Shown piece after piece: positions 26,243 to 35,451 of a stretch of 64,000 bases of DNA. The stretch comes from Cytophaga hutchinsonii ATCC 33406 (lineage in GTDB: Bacteria > Bacteroidota > Bacteroidia > Cytophagales > Cytophagaceae). A program made the translations under genes and the position numbers. Location of the stretch: positions 249,501 through 313,500 of the forward strand of contig NC_008255.1 in the NCBI RefSeq assembly GCF_000014145.1. The letters are read 5' to 3'. Position 1 is the stretch's first letter; each line of letters starts with the position of its first letter. The notes under the pieces are model-generated. The model worked only from the letters and a program-made list of their open reading frames with translations. It had not been told where the DNA came from and made no database searches.

Positions 26243-26701
26243 TTATTTTATAAAAAAGGAATAACTGATACCGGGAGTGGGATTTATTTTTAAGCTTTCC
26301 CCGGTTGCTGCAACCGCAATTACGCCAATACGTAGGTTGAGGCCTTTCCAGACCATCCAGCGGAAACCCGTTTCAATACCCAGTGCATTTTTATCTTTAT
26401 AGTCACGGTCAAGTCCGCGAAGATATGATGCTCCGGCATAAAACGATGAGGGATTTGTCCGCTTGCCAACCGATAGAAACCAGGTTGTAAATCCTGTTTT
26501 AATAAAACCTGTATTTTCACCGGATTTAAAAGCCGTTGGATAATAACCTGCATGAACAGATACATGCTTGTAACGGTATTCTGCACCTACGGAAGGATTC
26601 CGGAAACCATTGATACTGAATTCATGTGTTGAAAAATATGTCTGTGCCTGTGTGCCGGAAACAGCAAGCAATAAGAAGATAGAGATACCTAATTGTTTCA
26701 T
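26243..26701 (-). CDS. Small outer-membrane beta-barrel-like protein
   Basis: 152 residues with a signal peptide (KQLGISIFLLLAVSGTQAQ) and alternating-residue strands (YRYKHVSVHAGYYPTAF, GFRWMVWKGLNLRIGVIAVA) ending SYSFFIK with an aromatic near the C-terminus, typical of barrel proteins. Function unknown. Middle gene of a likely three-gene unit with the Crp/Fnr regulator and DUF4386. Confidence 0.78.
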   Translation of the reverse strand: MKQLGISIFLLLAVSGTQAQTYFSTHEFSINGFRNPSVGAEYRYKHVSVHAGYYPTAFKSGENTGFIKTGFTTWFLSVGKRTNPSSFYAGASYLRGLDRDYKDKNALGIETGFRWMVWKGLNLRIGVIAVAATGESLKINPTPGISYSFFIK

Positions 26702-26780
26702 ATAGACCTTTGTTTAAGATGATGATGCAAAGGTCTGGTATTGAAAAAAGGTTCTGTTGGACAAATGTCCAAAAAGGAAT

Positions 26781-27344
26781 TTAACGGATTTTATTGCGGA
26801 TACGGCTCAAATGACGAGGCGTTATACCTAGCATAGACGCTAAATATTGCAAGGGAATTTGTTGCAGCAGATGCGGTTCCTGCTGCAGCATTTTTTCATA
26901 ACGCTGTTCGCCGGACAGAACAATCAGATCATGACGGGTTGCGTCTATGCTGCAGATAGAGGCTTCAAGCAATTTGATGTAAAAATTTTTAAAGGCAGGC
27001 ATTTCCTGTACAAGTTTTTCTAAATGCACTTTGCTGATCAGAAAAATGCTTCCGGCTGTTAATGCACGTATATTCTCCATCGCCGGAACACCACTTAAAA
27101 AACTCAGCAGCGAAACAATAAAAGTATTTTCAATAGATATATAAGACGTTTTTTCTTCACCGTCTTTCAGCACATAATACTGAAACATGCCGCTGTCAAC
27201 AAAACCAAGATATTTACTTGTTTTTCCATATTCAACAAACAATTCGTTTTTTTCAAACGTACGCAACGTAAAGGCCTGTATGATCCTGGCTGTATCTGCA
27301 TCGTCAAAACCCGCAGAAGTGAAATACAATTTCAGTTTTTCCAT
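26781..27344 (-). CDS. Crp/Fnr family transcriptional regulator
   Basis: 187 residues: a cNMP-binding-type beta-roll (LFVEYGKTSKYLGFVDSGMF...FIVSLLSFLSG) and a C-terminal helix-turn-helix (QIPLQYLASMLGITPRHLSR). No Cys cluster for an Fe-S centre is present, so it is not a classical oxygen sensor. The effector is unknown. It probably regulates the two genes downstream, given the order and 79-bp gap. Confidence 0.9.
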   Translation of the reverse strand: MEKLKLYFTSAGFDDADTARIIQAFTLRTFEKNELFVEYGKTSKYLGFVDSGMFQYYVLKDGEEKTSYISIENTFIVSLLSFLSGVPAMENIRALTAGSIFLISKVHLEKLVQEMPAFKNFYIKLLEASICSIDATRHDLIVLSGEQRYEKMLQQEPHLLQQIPLQYLASMLGITPRHLSRIRNKIR

Positions 27345-27440
27345 GATTGAAGATGCTGAAAAAAATAAATATTGAAAAATAATTGTTTGTGTTTTATGGC
27401 TGTATTGCTGTTAATACCAGTACATCCAGCCATCAGTAAT

Positions 27441-28199
27441 TCAAATATGCTTTTCTGTTAAATGTTTCCAATACCGTTTCGGAACATGCTGCACGTGTAG
27501 TTTGGTGTTTTTGCGTTCTGTAATATTTACGTGTTTAAAATAATCTTTCCATAATGTCTGATACAGCGTTTCATCTGCATGGAATATTTCCGTATGTTTT
27601 TGAAACGTGTTTTGAGAAAGATTAATTTCAATTTCTTCTACGGTATGCAGGTCGTAATAAATACCATAGTGTCTTGTGATGTCATAAATGAGCCAGCGCT
27701 GATCTGCATAGCGGTTTTTAAAATGTCTCAGCAATAAAGGGATCACATTGAAGTCCGGTTCAATGCCGGCATAAAACAAACCATCCTGTGTGAGTTGAAA
27801 ACGGATGAATGCTTCCATACGGTGTTTCTCGCGGTGCACCATCTTATTAGTCTGAGCAATGCGCAATACAGCCGGGTTTGCGTAATCTCCTTCCGGCGAA
27901 GCCTTGCGTGTAAAAATCAATTGTATATAGGTGCAGATCGTTTGTCCAATGTCCGGAATTTCAGAAAGGAAAGAAGCGTACAATTGTTGTGTTGTTTCAG
28001 CAGAGACATATTTTTTCAGCCCTTTCCATACACGCAGGGCTTTTGCTTCATCCGTGTATACCGTTAAGGGCGTGCGGAACATAGAAGGCTGATGCAGTTG
28101 CTGCGACTCAACCAGCACATCGCTGAGCTTACGTTCGTAGATTTCAAATACAACGCTAAGTAAACCATTCCAGCTGCCGTCATAGAGAAGTGTTACCAT
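27441..28199 (-). CDS. TIGR03915/DUF4130 DNA-metabolism protein
   Basis: 252 residues. Begins VTLLYDGSWNGLLSVVFEIYERK, typical of the TIGR03915 family, and contains VHREKHRMEAFIRF and ADQRWLIYDITRHYGIYYD, its conserved core. The family is described as a probable DNA-metabolism protein and co-occurs with the radical SAM protein encoded just upstream (1-nt gap). Together they are thought to act in DNA repair or modification with a uracil-DNA-glycosylase-like component; the reaction is not established. Confidence 0.92.
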   Translation of the reverse strand: MVTLLYDGSWNGLLSVVFEIYERKLSDVLVESQQLHQPSMFRTPLTVYTDEAKALRVWKGLKKYVSAETTQQLYASFLSEIPDIGQTICTYIQLIFTRKASPEGDYANPAVLRIAQTNKMVHREKHRMEAFIRFQLTQDGLFYAGIEPDFNVIPLLLRHFKNRYADQRWLIYDITRHYGIYYDLHTVEEIEINLSQNTFQKHTEIFHADETLYQTLWKDYFKHVNITERKNTKLHVQHVPKRYWKHLTEKHI

Positions 28200-28200
28200 T

Positions 28201-29454
28201 TCAGAAAAGGACTAATTGCTGGCTGGCAGTTTTTAAATATTTGGAACTTGAACCCGACAATATAAACTGTTTGATGCGTGCCTCCGTTAAATCCCTGCGC
28301 TCAAACTCGCTGCTGCTGCAGGTAATAAAATACTTTGCACGGTTTACCGCAATACCGATCTTCTTCAGATGTTCCCAATTTAATTTCTGAAACTTTCGCG
28401 CTGCAGTAATTTTTTGTGCAGATTGAAGGCCTATGCCCGGTACACGAAGGATTAGCTGAATGTCGGCCTTGTTTATATCAATAGGAAAAACATTTAGGTT
28501 GCGCAGTGCCCAGCTTAATTTCGGATCAATATCCAGATCCAGATTCGGATGCTGATCGTTTACAATTTCATCTACCTTAAAGCCATAGAAGCGCAGCAGC
28601 CAATCCGTCTGGTATAGTCTGTTTTCACGTACCATAGGCACGGCACTGCCAATGCCCGGTAATCGTCCGTCGTTACTGATCGGTACATAGCCGGAATAGT
28701 ACACCCTTTTCAGATTAAAGTTTTTATAAAAGCTTGCAGAAAGCTGCATAATATCTTTATCTGATTCTTTCGCAGCACCGATAATCATTTGCGTACTTTG
28801 TCCGGCAGGAGCAAACACAGGCGCTTTCTTAAATAGTTTTTTTTCATCTTGCTTCAGGATGATTTCATTTTTCAGATACGTCATCGGCTGAATCATATCG
28901 GTTCTGTTCTTGTCGGGAGCCAGTAATTTCAAGCCCGTTTCAGTAGGGATCTCAATGTTAATGCTTAAGCGGTCCGCGTAGAGGCCTGCTTCATGCATGA
29001 TTTCGTCGCTGGCCCCGGGAATGGATTTAAGGTGAATGTATCCGTTGAACCTATGTTCGGTGCGTAGTTTCTTTGCGATCAGTACCAGGCGTTCCATGGT
29101 ATAATCGGCATTTTTAAAAATACCTGAACTTAAAAATAATCCTTCAATATAATTGCGCCGGTAAAAATTGATGGTGAGATCAACGACTTCCTGCACGGTA
29201 AAAGCTGCGCGCTGTATATCGTTGCTTTTGCGGGTAACACAATAAGCACAATCGTAGATACATACATTTGTAAGCAGGATCTTTAACAACGATACGCAGC
29301 GTCCGTCTTCGGTATATGTATGGCAGATACCATTGCCCGTATCGCCTAAGCCTTTGTTGTGATTTTTGCGTTTGCTGCCACTTGAAGAGCAGGATACGTC
29401 GTATTTCGCTGCATCTGCAAGTATCTGAAGTTTTTCCTGGATGCTGTCTGACAT
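28201..29454 (-). CDS. TIGR03916 radical SAM protein, putative DNA repair/modification
   Basis: 417 residues. The radical SAM [4Fe-4S] motif is CIYDCAYC (about residues 68-75), followed by the SAM-binding core. The C-terminal helix-hairpin-helix (VPGIGLQSAQKITAARKF) supports DNA binding. The early segment CSSSGSKRKNHNKGLGD and GICHTYTEDGRC are family hallmarks. First gene of a two-gene operon with TIGR03915. Confidence 0.94.
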   Translation of the reverse strand: MSDSIQEKLQILADAAKYDVSCSSSGSKRKNHNKGLGDTGNGICHTYTEDGRCVSLLKILLTNVCIYDCAYCVTRKSNDIQRAAFTVQEVVDLTINFYRRNYIEGLFLSSGIFKNADYTMERLVLIAKKLRTEHRFNGYIHLKSIPGASDEIMHEAGLYADRLSINIEIPTETGLKLLAPDKNRTDMIQPMTYLKNEIILKQDEKKLFKKAPVFAPAGQSTQMIIGAAKESDKDIMQLSASFYKNFNLKRVYYSGYVPISNDGRLPGIGSAVPMVRENRLYQTDWLLRFYGFKVDEIVNDQHPNLDLDIDPKLSWALRNLNVFPIDINKADIQLILRVPGIGLQSAQKITAARKFQKLNWEHLKKIGIAVNRAKYFITCSSSEFERRDLTEARIKQFILSGSSSKYLKTASQQLVLF

Positions 29455-29764
29455 ACTATAAATTTACTAAATATATTAGCAAATCTATAGATTTTGATAA
29501 AAATATTGGCAATTTATGGATTTGTAAATGCTTATTTTTCAGTATATAATAAAAAAAGTGTTTATAGTGCTTTTATAGGGAATGTTGACACTTATTTATT
29601 CATTAATTGTCTATCCAGATTTGAAACAGCCTAAACAGGTATTTTATAACAAAATCCGGTGGAGATGTAACATATCCTGATTCATTGAATTCTAATTTTA
29701 ATTAAACAAAAACGTTTATAATAGAACGTTTGAATGTTAGATATATCACATAAATAATACAGCT
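29455..29764. other. Divergent intergenic region
   Basis: 310 bp, very AT-rich, between the radical SAM operon and the TerB-like gene, which diverge from it. It must hold both promoters. No confident -33/-7 pair, RNA or repeat seen. Confidence 0.5.
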
Positions 29765-30502
29765 ATGAATGAGACTGGATTACTGGATGCATATGGAACA
29801 GAAGAAAAAGAAGCCTACATAGGCGTTATTGCTTCTATAGCAACAGCAGACCGCGTTGCCACGGAAGACGAACTGGAATATCTTAACGCCTTATCTGAAG
29901 CAGTTGGTATTAACCCTGATGTTGCAGAAGCGGCAGCAAAAGATCGTTCCGATGAATCATTGTCAAAATATTTGAATGCATTAAAAGGCAGTGATCTGCG
30001 CTTTTCACTCATTACGGATATTGTCAGCTTTGCCCGATCAGATGGGCGATATACAGCCGATGAAGAAGAAAAAATAAAAAACAGCTGCCGGTACTTGGGT
30101 ATTACAGATGAACAAGTAACTGTGCTGGAAGAATTGGTAGAAAAAAGTAACATTCTTATTACCATTCCTGAAGAAGCAACGGATGAAGGTTTTTTTGAAA
30201 AAAATGGTTTTTCGCAAATGCTTAAAAAAGCAAATATTCCGCTTATCAGTATAGTGAAAGGCTTGCTTGGTCTGGCAGCTCCTTTTGTTCTTTCTAAAAT
30301 GGTTCGCAGCAGATCTCTTTCCGGAAGTCCTGCAGCAGGCGGTTTAGGCGGTCAGCTGGGCGGCACGGTGCTAGGCACATTTCAGGCAGGACGTATTGGG
30401 GGCTTAGGCTCAATACTGGCAAACCTGAATGGAATCAGAGGATATGCAGATATCGGAACGATCCTTAAAAAAGCGATTGATAAAAAAGAAATCAATAGTT
30501 GA
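29765..30502 (+). CDS. TerB-like domain protein
   Basis: 245 residues. Residues ~8-140 form a helical TerB-like (tellurite resistance B/DjlA N-domain) unit: two repeats built around acidic helices (ATADRVATEDELEYLNAL and ARSDGRYTADEEEKIK). The C-terminal half holds a hydrophobic stretch (IVKGLLGLAAPFVLSKMV) and a Gly-rich region. Stress-related or membrane-associated function possible; not known. Confidence 0.75.
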   Translation: MNETGLLDAYGTEEKEAYIGVIASIATADRVATEDELEYLNALSEAVGINPDVAEAAAKDRSDESLSKYLNALKGSDLRFSLITDIVSFARSDGRYTADEEEKIKNSCRYLGITDEQVTVLEELVEKSNILITIPEEATDEGFFEKNGFSQMLKKANIPLISIVKGLLGLAAPFVLSKMVRSRSLSGSPAAGGLGGQLGGTVLGTFQAGRIGGLGSILANLNGIRGYADIGTILKKAIDKKEINS

Positions 30503-30617
30503 GTTTTCGAATTCCCTATTGTATCAAAAATGTATGCAGCCGGATGGCTTTCCTGCAATCATTCATATTGGAAACTCATTCATACATAAGCAACGCAAAA
30601 AAACACGGTGAAAATGG

Positions 30618-30660
30618 AAACTGCGGGACGGTTATAATACATATAACCTTCCCGCAGTTT
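30618..30660 (+). terminator. Terminator after the TerB-like gene
   Basis: 19-bp stem with one mismatch (AAACTGCGGGA.. at 30618, complement ending CCCGCAGTTT at 30660) and a short loop. Lies just before the 3' end of the convergent propeller remnant. Confidence 0.75.
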
Positions 30661-30682
30661 TAGTGTGATTTTTAGGTTAGTA

Positions 30683-31318
30683 TTATTCTACCGTAACAGC
30701 ATTGATTAATTGTCCTGATAAATAAGTAGTCCAGTTTGTACCATCAAATTTGCTGATACCACCTTGTGTTGCTACCCATAAATTTTCTTCAGAGTCAAAA
30801 CATAAAGACGTTACATTGGATGAAACAAGATTACTATTGAGTGCTGTATAGGTAGTCACAGTTTTTCCGTCATATTTAGCAACTCCACCAAAATTTAAAC
30901 CTAACCATACAATTCCTTTTGAGTCAGTAACGATAGACGTTACATAACCTGAGGTTTTTAATCCGCTATTATTTGAGTTTAGATACGTCCAATCCACATC
31001 ATTAAATATGTATACTCCCGCACCTGAATTTGCACCAAACCATTTTGTTCCATTGGATTCAACAGCAATTGATTTTATTGTTTGGTAATTATATCCGATG
31101 AGTGACAAATTCATTTCATTATATTCTGACCACGTTGAAGTGCCATCAAATTTTGAAATTCCGTAATTTGTTCCAAACCAGCCATTGCCAGCGTTATCAA
31201 AAGTGATAGCAAACACATTTTTGTATGGAGTATGGTTCGCATTGTGTTTTTTCCATGTTGTTCCATCATAGCTATTTGTTCCATTATCCGTTCCAAACCA
31301 TATATTACCTTTGTTATT
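30683..31318 (-). pseudogene. Truncated two-component-regulator propeller (Reg_prop) gene
   Basis: Five Reg_prop blades can be read: NIWFGTDNGTNSYDGTTW, GWFGTNYGISKFDGTSTW, KWFGANSGAGVYIFND, VWLGLNFGGVAKYDGKT and LWVATQGGISKFDGTNW. The frame opens directly after an in-frame TAA at 31319-31321, with no signal peptide or ATG. The first usable codon is GTG at 31216, mid-blade. Most likely the 3' part of a larger secreted propeller protein whose 5' part is lost. Confidence 0.65.
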
Positions 31319-31468
31319 TTATTTGTCTGGATTGGCAATATTATTATATAAATTAACTGCCGCCGCCGCCCTGGGTGATAGTGCCGAAGGAAGAACCATA
31401 CGCGATGAGTTGCAGCAACCGGACTAGCACCTCATATGAATATTTATTCTTTAGACGGGTTGATGATT

Positions 31469-32224
31469 TTATAACGGTAATAGCCCTGTATCAATAAGAA
31501 CAGGAAATACGTTTGCTTTAATATCGTTTTTCAAACAGTTTTTAATTACCTCTTCCCGGTTATGTTCGGTTAAAGGAGGTTCCAGGCCTGGAGCATCGCC
31601 AATTAATAAAATCATCCGTTTGCTGCTGGATTTCCATTTCAATTCGTTCGTGGTTTTATACAAGGCATCGTAGGCTGATTCAGGCGTGTCGCCGCCACCG
31701 TTTACATATATTGAATGAATAAATTTTCTTGTTGTTTCCAGGTCAGGGGTTAACTCTGTTCGCTTATACCAAGCACTACCATCACTATTCTTGTCGCCGT
31801 ACAGTGCTACTGCAACCCTTACATGCTGTAGCGTTTTTAACAGGTCAATCAGTTTGTTTAAATTTTTCTTAACATTCTCAATGTCGTCTGTCATACTTCC
31901 GGTATTGTCAATTAAGAAAACAATATCAGCATCCTGTGTGGCGTGATTTTTTATAACATTCGTTATTACAGAATAAACACTGTCTTTGGTTTGAGAAAAA
32001 TATATTTTTCCGCCCGTTTTTATACCGATTGTATAGAAAGAACTAACCGCAAGTTTGTCAAACCTGGTAGTATCGAAGGGCGGAGGCAGCGTATCATGAA
32101 TGGTTGTAACAACAGATACAAGACTGTCATTTTTGAGTGCATCATCACTTACAATATCTGTATTGCGCATGGTGCATGCAGAAAGAAATAATATAAATAA
32201 AAAGAAGGATGCCTGTTTTTTCAT
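31469..32224 (-). CDS. von Willebrand factor A-domain lipoprotein
   Basis: 251 residues with lipoprotein signal (KKQASFFLFILFLSAC). A vWA domain from about residue 95 has the MIDAS motif DNTGSM and a downstream GDTPES loop. The C-terminus ends abruptly as LIDTGLLPL. Another frame from the same point reads QGYYRYKIINPSKE before a stop at 31444-31446, so a single-base indel near 31490 may have altered the tail. Role unknown; vWA proteins bind partner proteins through metal. Confidence 0.85.
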   Translation of the reverse strand: MKKQASFFLFILFLSACTMRNTDIVSDDALKNDSLVSVVTTIHDTLPPPFDTTRFDKLAVSSFYTIGIKTGGKIYFSQTKDSVYSVITNVIKNHATQDADIVFLIDNTGSMTDDIENVKKNLNKLIDLLKTLQHVRVAVALYGDKNSDGSAWYKRTELTPDLETTRKFIHSIYVNGGGDTPESAYDALYKTTNELKWKSSSKRMILLIGDAPGLEPPLTEHNREEVIKNCLKNDIKANVFPVLIDTGLLPL

Positions 32225-32736
32225 ATCGTAGATAGAAATTTAACTATCTGAATTGATGCCGTAATGTATAAAATATACTCTGAAGTGGCTTCCGCTAAAA
32301 TGCGCTAAGTAAGGAGTATGTTATTCTTCATGCTTAAAATTAATGAAATTAAATGCATATAAAAATGGTGTATTACCTGGGTCGCGTAGAAGTTTCCGAG
32401 GGCTAGGGTTGATTGTAAAAGATATCAGATAGTATGTTAATAGTATATGATAGTAAAATGAAACATCCGGAGAAAGCCTGATTTTCTTGTATGAATGCAG
32501 TCAAAGACTGTAGAATAGCCATCAATCTGAAGACTGTTGACAGATAAACCATATTAGTGCAATAGTATTTATCAGATTTTTAAGCCCTCTCACACCCGTT
32601 AAACCATGTTTGTGGTAATAGTATAACGAATAGCTTCAGATCTGTAACCGTATTGCTTAATACTTGACGACCTTGTCCTCCATGGAAACACTTCCATATT
32701 GGTCCGCCCTTGCGGAAACTAACCCACAAAACCCAC
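32225..32736. other. 500-bp gap without a convincing gene
   Basis: Lies between divergent lipoprotein genes. No coding stretch with family resemblance, no RNA and no obvious repeats beyond short inverted words near 32700 (GGTCCGCCCTTGCGGAAAC). Confidence 0.5.
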
Positions 32737-33816
32737 ATGAAATTTTCAAATCTACTAGTAAGCCTGGCAATGGGCACTGTGTTTTTTATGTCTGCCTGTA
32801 AAAAGGAAAAAAATGACCCGGCTCCGGCAAACAATACGCCGCCAACGGTTTCATCTACCAATATCAGCAACCAGACAACCGGCGTACCCACAAACAAAGA
32901 TATAACCGTAACGTTCAGTGAACAGATGGATGCAGCAAGTATTACACCCGCTACTTTTGTGGTTAAAAAGGGAACTGCAGTTATTCCGGGTACAGTTAGT
33001 TATACCGGTACAACAGCAACGTTCAATCCATCGGTTGTACTGGATGCAAATACGGTGTATACAGCAACCGTTACTACAGGTATTAAAGATGCAGCCGGTG
33101 CTGCGCTTCCCTCGAACGTTACATGGAGTTTTACCACTGGCGCTAATGCATCAGTACTCGCTGTAGTTAATTTGCGCACGGCAGTAAATTATGTATTGCT
33201 GGCAAAAACTGCTATTAATAATAATCCAACGTCGGCTGTTACCGGTGCTATTGGATTAAGCCCGGCTGCTACTTCTTATATTACCGGGTTTTCATTAACG
33301 AATGCAACAGGGTATGCAACGTCTTCTCAGGTAACCGGACATATCTTTGCAGCAGATATGGTTTCTCCGACATCTTCAAATCTTACAACAGCGATTAATG
33401 ATATGCAGACTGCGTATACAGATGCTGCGGGAAGAAAGACACCGGATTATGTAGAATTAGGTACAGGCAATATCGGCGGAAAAACATTACAGCCTGGTCT
33501 GTATAAATGGACCAGCAGTGTAAGTGTTCCTTCTGATGTAACTATTTCAGGTGGCGCAAATGATGTGTGGATCTTTCAGATCTCCGGCAATCTTTCATTG
33601 AGCGCAGGTGCTAAAATAACATTAAGCGGCGGTGCGCAGGCTAAAAATATCTTCTGGCAGGTTGCCGGTACGGTAACAGCAGGTACTACGTCTCATATTG
33701 AAGGTGTGATACTTTCTAAAACCGGTATTACGTTTAATACCGGTGCAAGCTTAAAAGGACGTGCGTTGGCTCAGACAGCGATTATTCTGGATGGCAATAC
33801 CGTAACACAACCATAA
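32737..33816 (+). CDS. Ice-binding-like DUF3494 lipoprotein
   Basis: About 359 residues: lipobox MSAC followed by KKEK, an N-terminal Big_5 Ig-like domain (PTVSSTNISNQTTGVPTNKD...FTTGANA, about 35-140), then a DUF3494 ice-binding-type beta-solenoid (TAVTGAIGLSP, HIFAADMVSP, TLQPGLYKWTSSVSV, ANDVWIFQISGNLSLSAGAKI, NIFWQVAGTVTAGTTSHIEG). DUF3494 contains proven antifreeze proteins, but many members are adhesin-like with no shown ice activity. An in-frame ATG at 32710 lies upstream; 32737 begins the signal peptide. Confidence 0.92.
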   Translation: MKFSNLLVSLAMGTVFFMSACKKEKNDPAPANNTPPTVSSTNISNQTTGVPTNKDITVTFSEQMDAASITPATFVVKKGTAVIPGTVSYTGTTATFNPSVVLDANTVYTATVTTGIKDAAGAALPSNVTWSFTTGANASVLAVVNLRTAVNYVLLAKTAINNNPTSAVTGAIGLSPAATSYITGFSLTNATGYATSSQVTGHIFAADMVSPTSSNLTTAINDMQTAYTDAAGRKTPDYVELGTGNIGGKTLQPGLYKWTSSVSVPSDVTISGGANDVWIFQISGNLSLSAGAKITLSGGAQAKNIFWQVAGTVTAGTTSHIEGVILSKTGITFNTGASLKGRALAQTAIILDGNTVTQP

Positions 33817-33832
33817 TATAAAAGTGCATGCA

Positions 33833-33876
33833 AAAACGCATCCGGCAGAAATATTTATTCCTGCCGGATGCGTTTT
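33833..33876. terminator. Bidirectional terminator
   Basis: 16-bp perfect stem (AAAACGCATCCGGCAG, complement at 33861-33876) with a 12-nt loop, flanked by A and T runs, between the convergent DUF3494 and hsp20 genes. Confidence 0.92.
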
Positions 33877-33904
33877 ATTTTTTTTAAGTCATAACGGATT
33901 TGAA

Positions 33905-34342
33905 TCAGACAACTTCTACAAGCCTTGATTCTTTCACTTTCTCTTTTTCCTTTTTAGGAATCAGTACATGCAATACACCATCTTCATATTTAGCCTCGAT
34001 CTTATCCGTGTCAGCTATATCTTTCGGAAGATTAAATGTTCTTACAAAAGACTGGTAACTGAATTCGCGGGTAGTATATTTTTCATTATTCGCATCTTCT
34101 TTTTCGGTTGTTTTTTCTGAACGGATAGTCAAGACATTACCATCCACCTGCACATTAAAATCTTTTTTATTCATGCCAGGTGCAGCCACTTCAATCACAA
34201 AATTTTCAGCAGATTCTTTTATATTCACGGCAGGAATTGTTGTATTTGTATTTGAATAGTCTGCCATGCCCCGATTATACTGACGGTTAAAGAAGTCGTC
34301 AAAAATAAATGGGAAGTGTCCGTTTCTTTTTACAATAGTCAT
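33905..34342 (-). CDS. Hsp20/alpha-crystallin small heat-shock protein
   Basis: 145 residues with the alpha-crystallin core: AVNIKESAENFVIEVAAPGM, NVQVDGNVLTIRSEK, YQSFVRTFNLPKDIADTDKI and EDGVLHVLIPKKEK. It works as an ATP-independent holdase that keeps unfolded proteins soluble. It has an unusually strong Shine-Dalgarno for this genome, suggesting high translation under stress. Confidence 0.95.
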   Translation of the reverse strand: MTIVKRNGHFPFIFDDFFNRQYNRGMADYSNTNTTIPAVNIKESAENFVIEVAAPGMNKKDFNVQVDGNVLTIRSEKTTEKEDANNEKYTTREFSYQSFVRTFNLPKDIADTDKIEAKYEDGVLHVLIPKKEKEKVKESRLVEVV

Positions 34343-34346
34343 AATT

Positions 34347-34354
34347 ACCTCCTT
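34347..34354 (-). promoter_or_regulatory. Strong Shine-Dalgarno of hsp20
   Basis: On the minus strand GGAGGT lies 4 nt before the ATG at 34342. Most genes in this window have no clear Shine-Dalgarno, so this one fixes the start and implies strong translation. Confidence 0.7.
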
Positions 34355-34462
34355 TTTTTATTGTTAATTTTTATATGAGGCATGAAACAAATAAAATACC
34401 AATGCAAAAAAAAGATTCAGAACATGAAAAATTTTCAGCATGATACTGTATTATTTAAAAAA

Positions 34463-34504
34463 AAACTGAAAAAATGTCTGTATGAAAAGACATTTTTTCA
34501 GTTT
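34463..34504. terminator. Long perfect hairpin upstream of hsp20
   Basis: 17-bp perfect arms (34463-34479 and 34488-34504) with an 8-nt loop, flanked by A and T runs. It lies about 120 bp upstream of hsp20 and 180 bp beyond the stop of the gene at 34683, so it could end that transcript or be part of a leader. Confidence 0.6.
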
Positions 34505-34682
34505 GCTATTGTACTAACGGCTTAGATCCGGTAAGAAGAGGGCAGGATTTTGTTTGCTGTAAACGACATTTATCCTGTCTCAGCAGGATGATGCTGTGTT
34601 TTAAAAATATTGTTTGCTGTAACGTTGAGCCGGTTGTATGGATAGGCAGTTGGTGTGCGCCGCGGCGAAGGCAGTTAGTTGT

Positions 34683-35039
34683 TTATTCATATACACTGAA
34701 AAAAATCTGTACAGGAACCAGCAGCATTTGCAGGATGAGAATATTCAGCAAAGAGGCACTGAAATATTTTTCACTGTATGTGCCTTCTCTTGCCGGGATA
34801 AGCGCAGTGAGCAGGCCAAGTCCGAAGCCTGCTGCAAGGCTTCCGCCTACCAGTATTTTTAATCCGATAAAAAGCGTGTGACTGATATCGCCTTCCTCTT
34901 TTGAAAAGAGTACAAACAGAATAATATTTACAAGCATCAGGCCTGCGATAAACAAGCCATAGCGTCTTCTTTTCATGGTGGCAGCTATCTCTATATTAAG
35001 CGGCTTCATTTCGTTGTCAGGTAACTTTTCTACGTTCAT
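34683..35039 (-). CDS. Small membrane protein, unknown
   Basis: 118 residues from the ATG at 35039 (MNVEKLPDNEMKPLNIE). Three predicted helices (about 32-52, 62-85 and 98-116). No family recognised. The 35066 ATG would add nine unlikely residues. Isolated gene upstream of hsp20 on the same strand. Confidence 0.7.
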   Translation of the reverse strand: MNVEKLPDNEMKPLNIEIAATMKRRRYGLFIAGLMLVNIILFVLFSKEEGDISHTLFIGLKILVGGSLAAGFGLGLLTALIPAREGTYSEKYFSASLLNILILQMLLVPVQIFFSVYE

Positions 35040-35451
35040 AAGAATGGTGGTACGGATGTATATCAATATACCATTATTTCATCACAATTGCATATTGTCT
35101 GCTTCTGGTGGATTTCCTTCCCAATGATTGTTGGTTAGCTTCCTGCCGCCAGTCTGAGCGGACCGTTGAGGTTACCAACCCAGGCCAAAATTAACGACAG
35201 TAAAAGTAATGAAGCACGCAAAGCCTTCATCGCCTGTCTGATATTTTGAACGCAGAGCTAAAAGTGTTAGGATGAAATTCAAAAATAAATATTGATAAAA
35301 AAGGGTGTGCGTATTTCTTCACCCGTGTTAACTTTAGTTTCTATGGTGCGAAGACTGGCCCCAGGTGAATTATCTGATATATAAAATCATTCCAAAGTGG
35401 GAAATATGCATTGTTTTTTAATATATTGAAAATTGAATCAACTGTAACGTT
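35040..35451. other. Intergenic region with a possible mini-ORF
   Basis: About 410 bp between divergent genes. A 31-codon open frame on the minus strand (35135-35230, MKALRASLLLLSLILAWVG) looks like a signal peptide alone. It may be a remnant or chance. Nothing else seen. Confidence 0.4.

Noticed and set aside
32580-32897. 105-codon minus-strand frame
   Set aside because: Overlaps the signal peptide and Ig domain of the DUF3494 gene on the other strand; no domain resemblance.
35135-35230. 31-codon signal-peptide-like frame on the minus strand
   Set aside because: Could be a chance hydrophobic frame or a remnant; not enough evidence for a gene.
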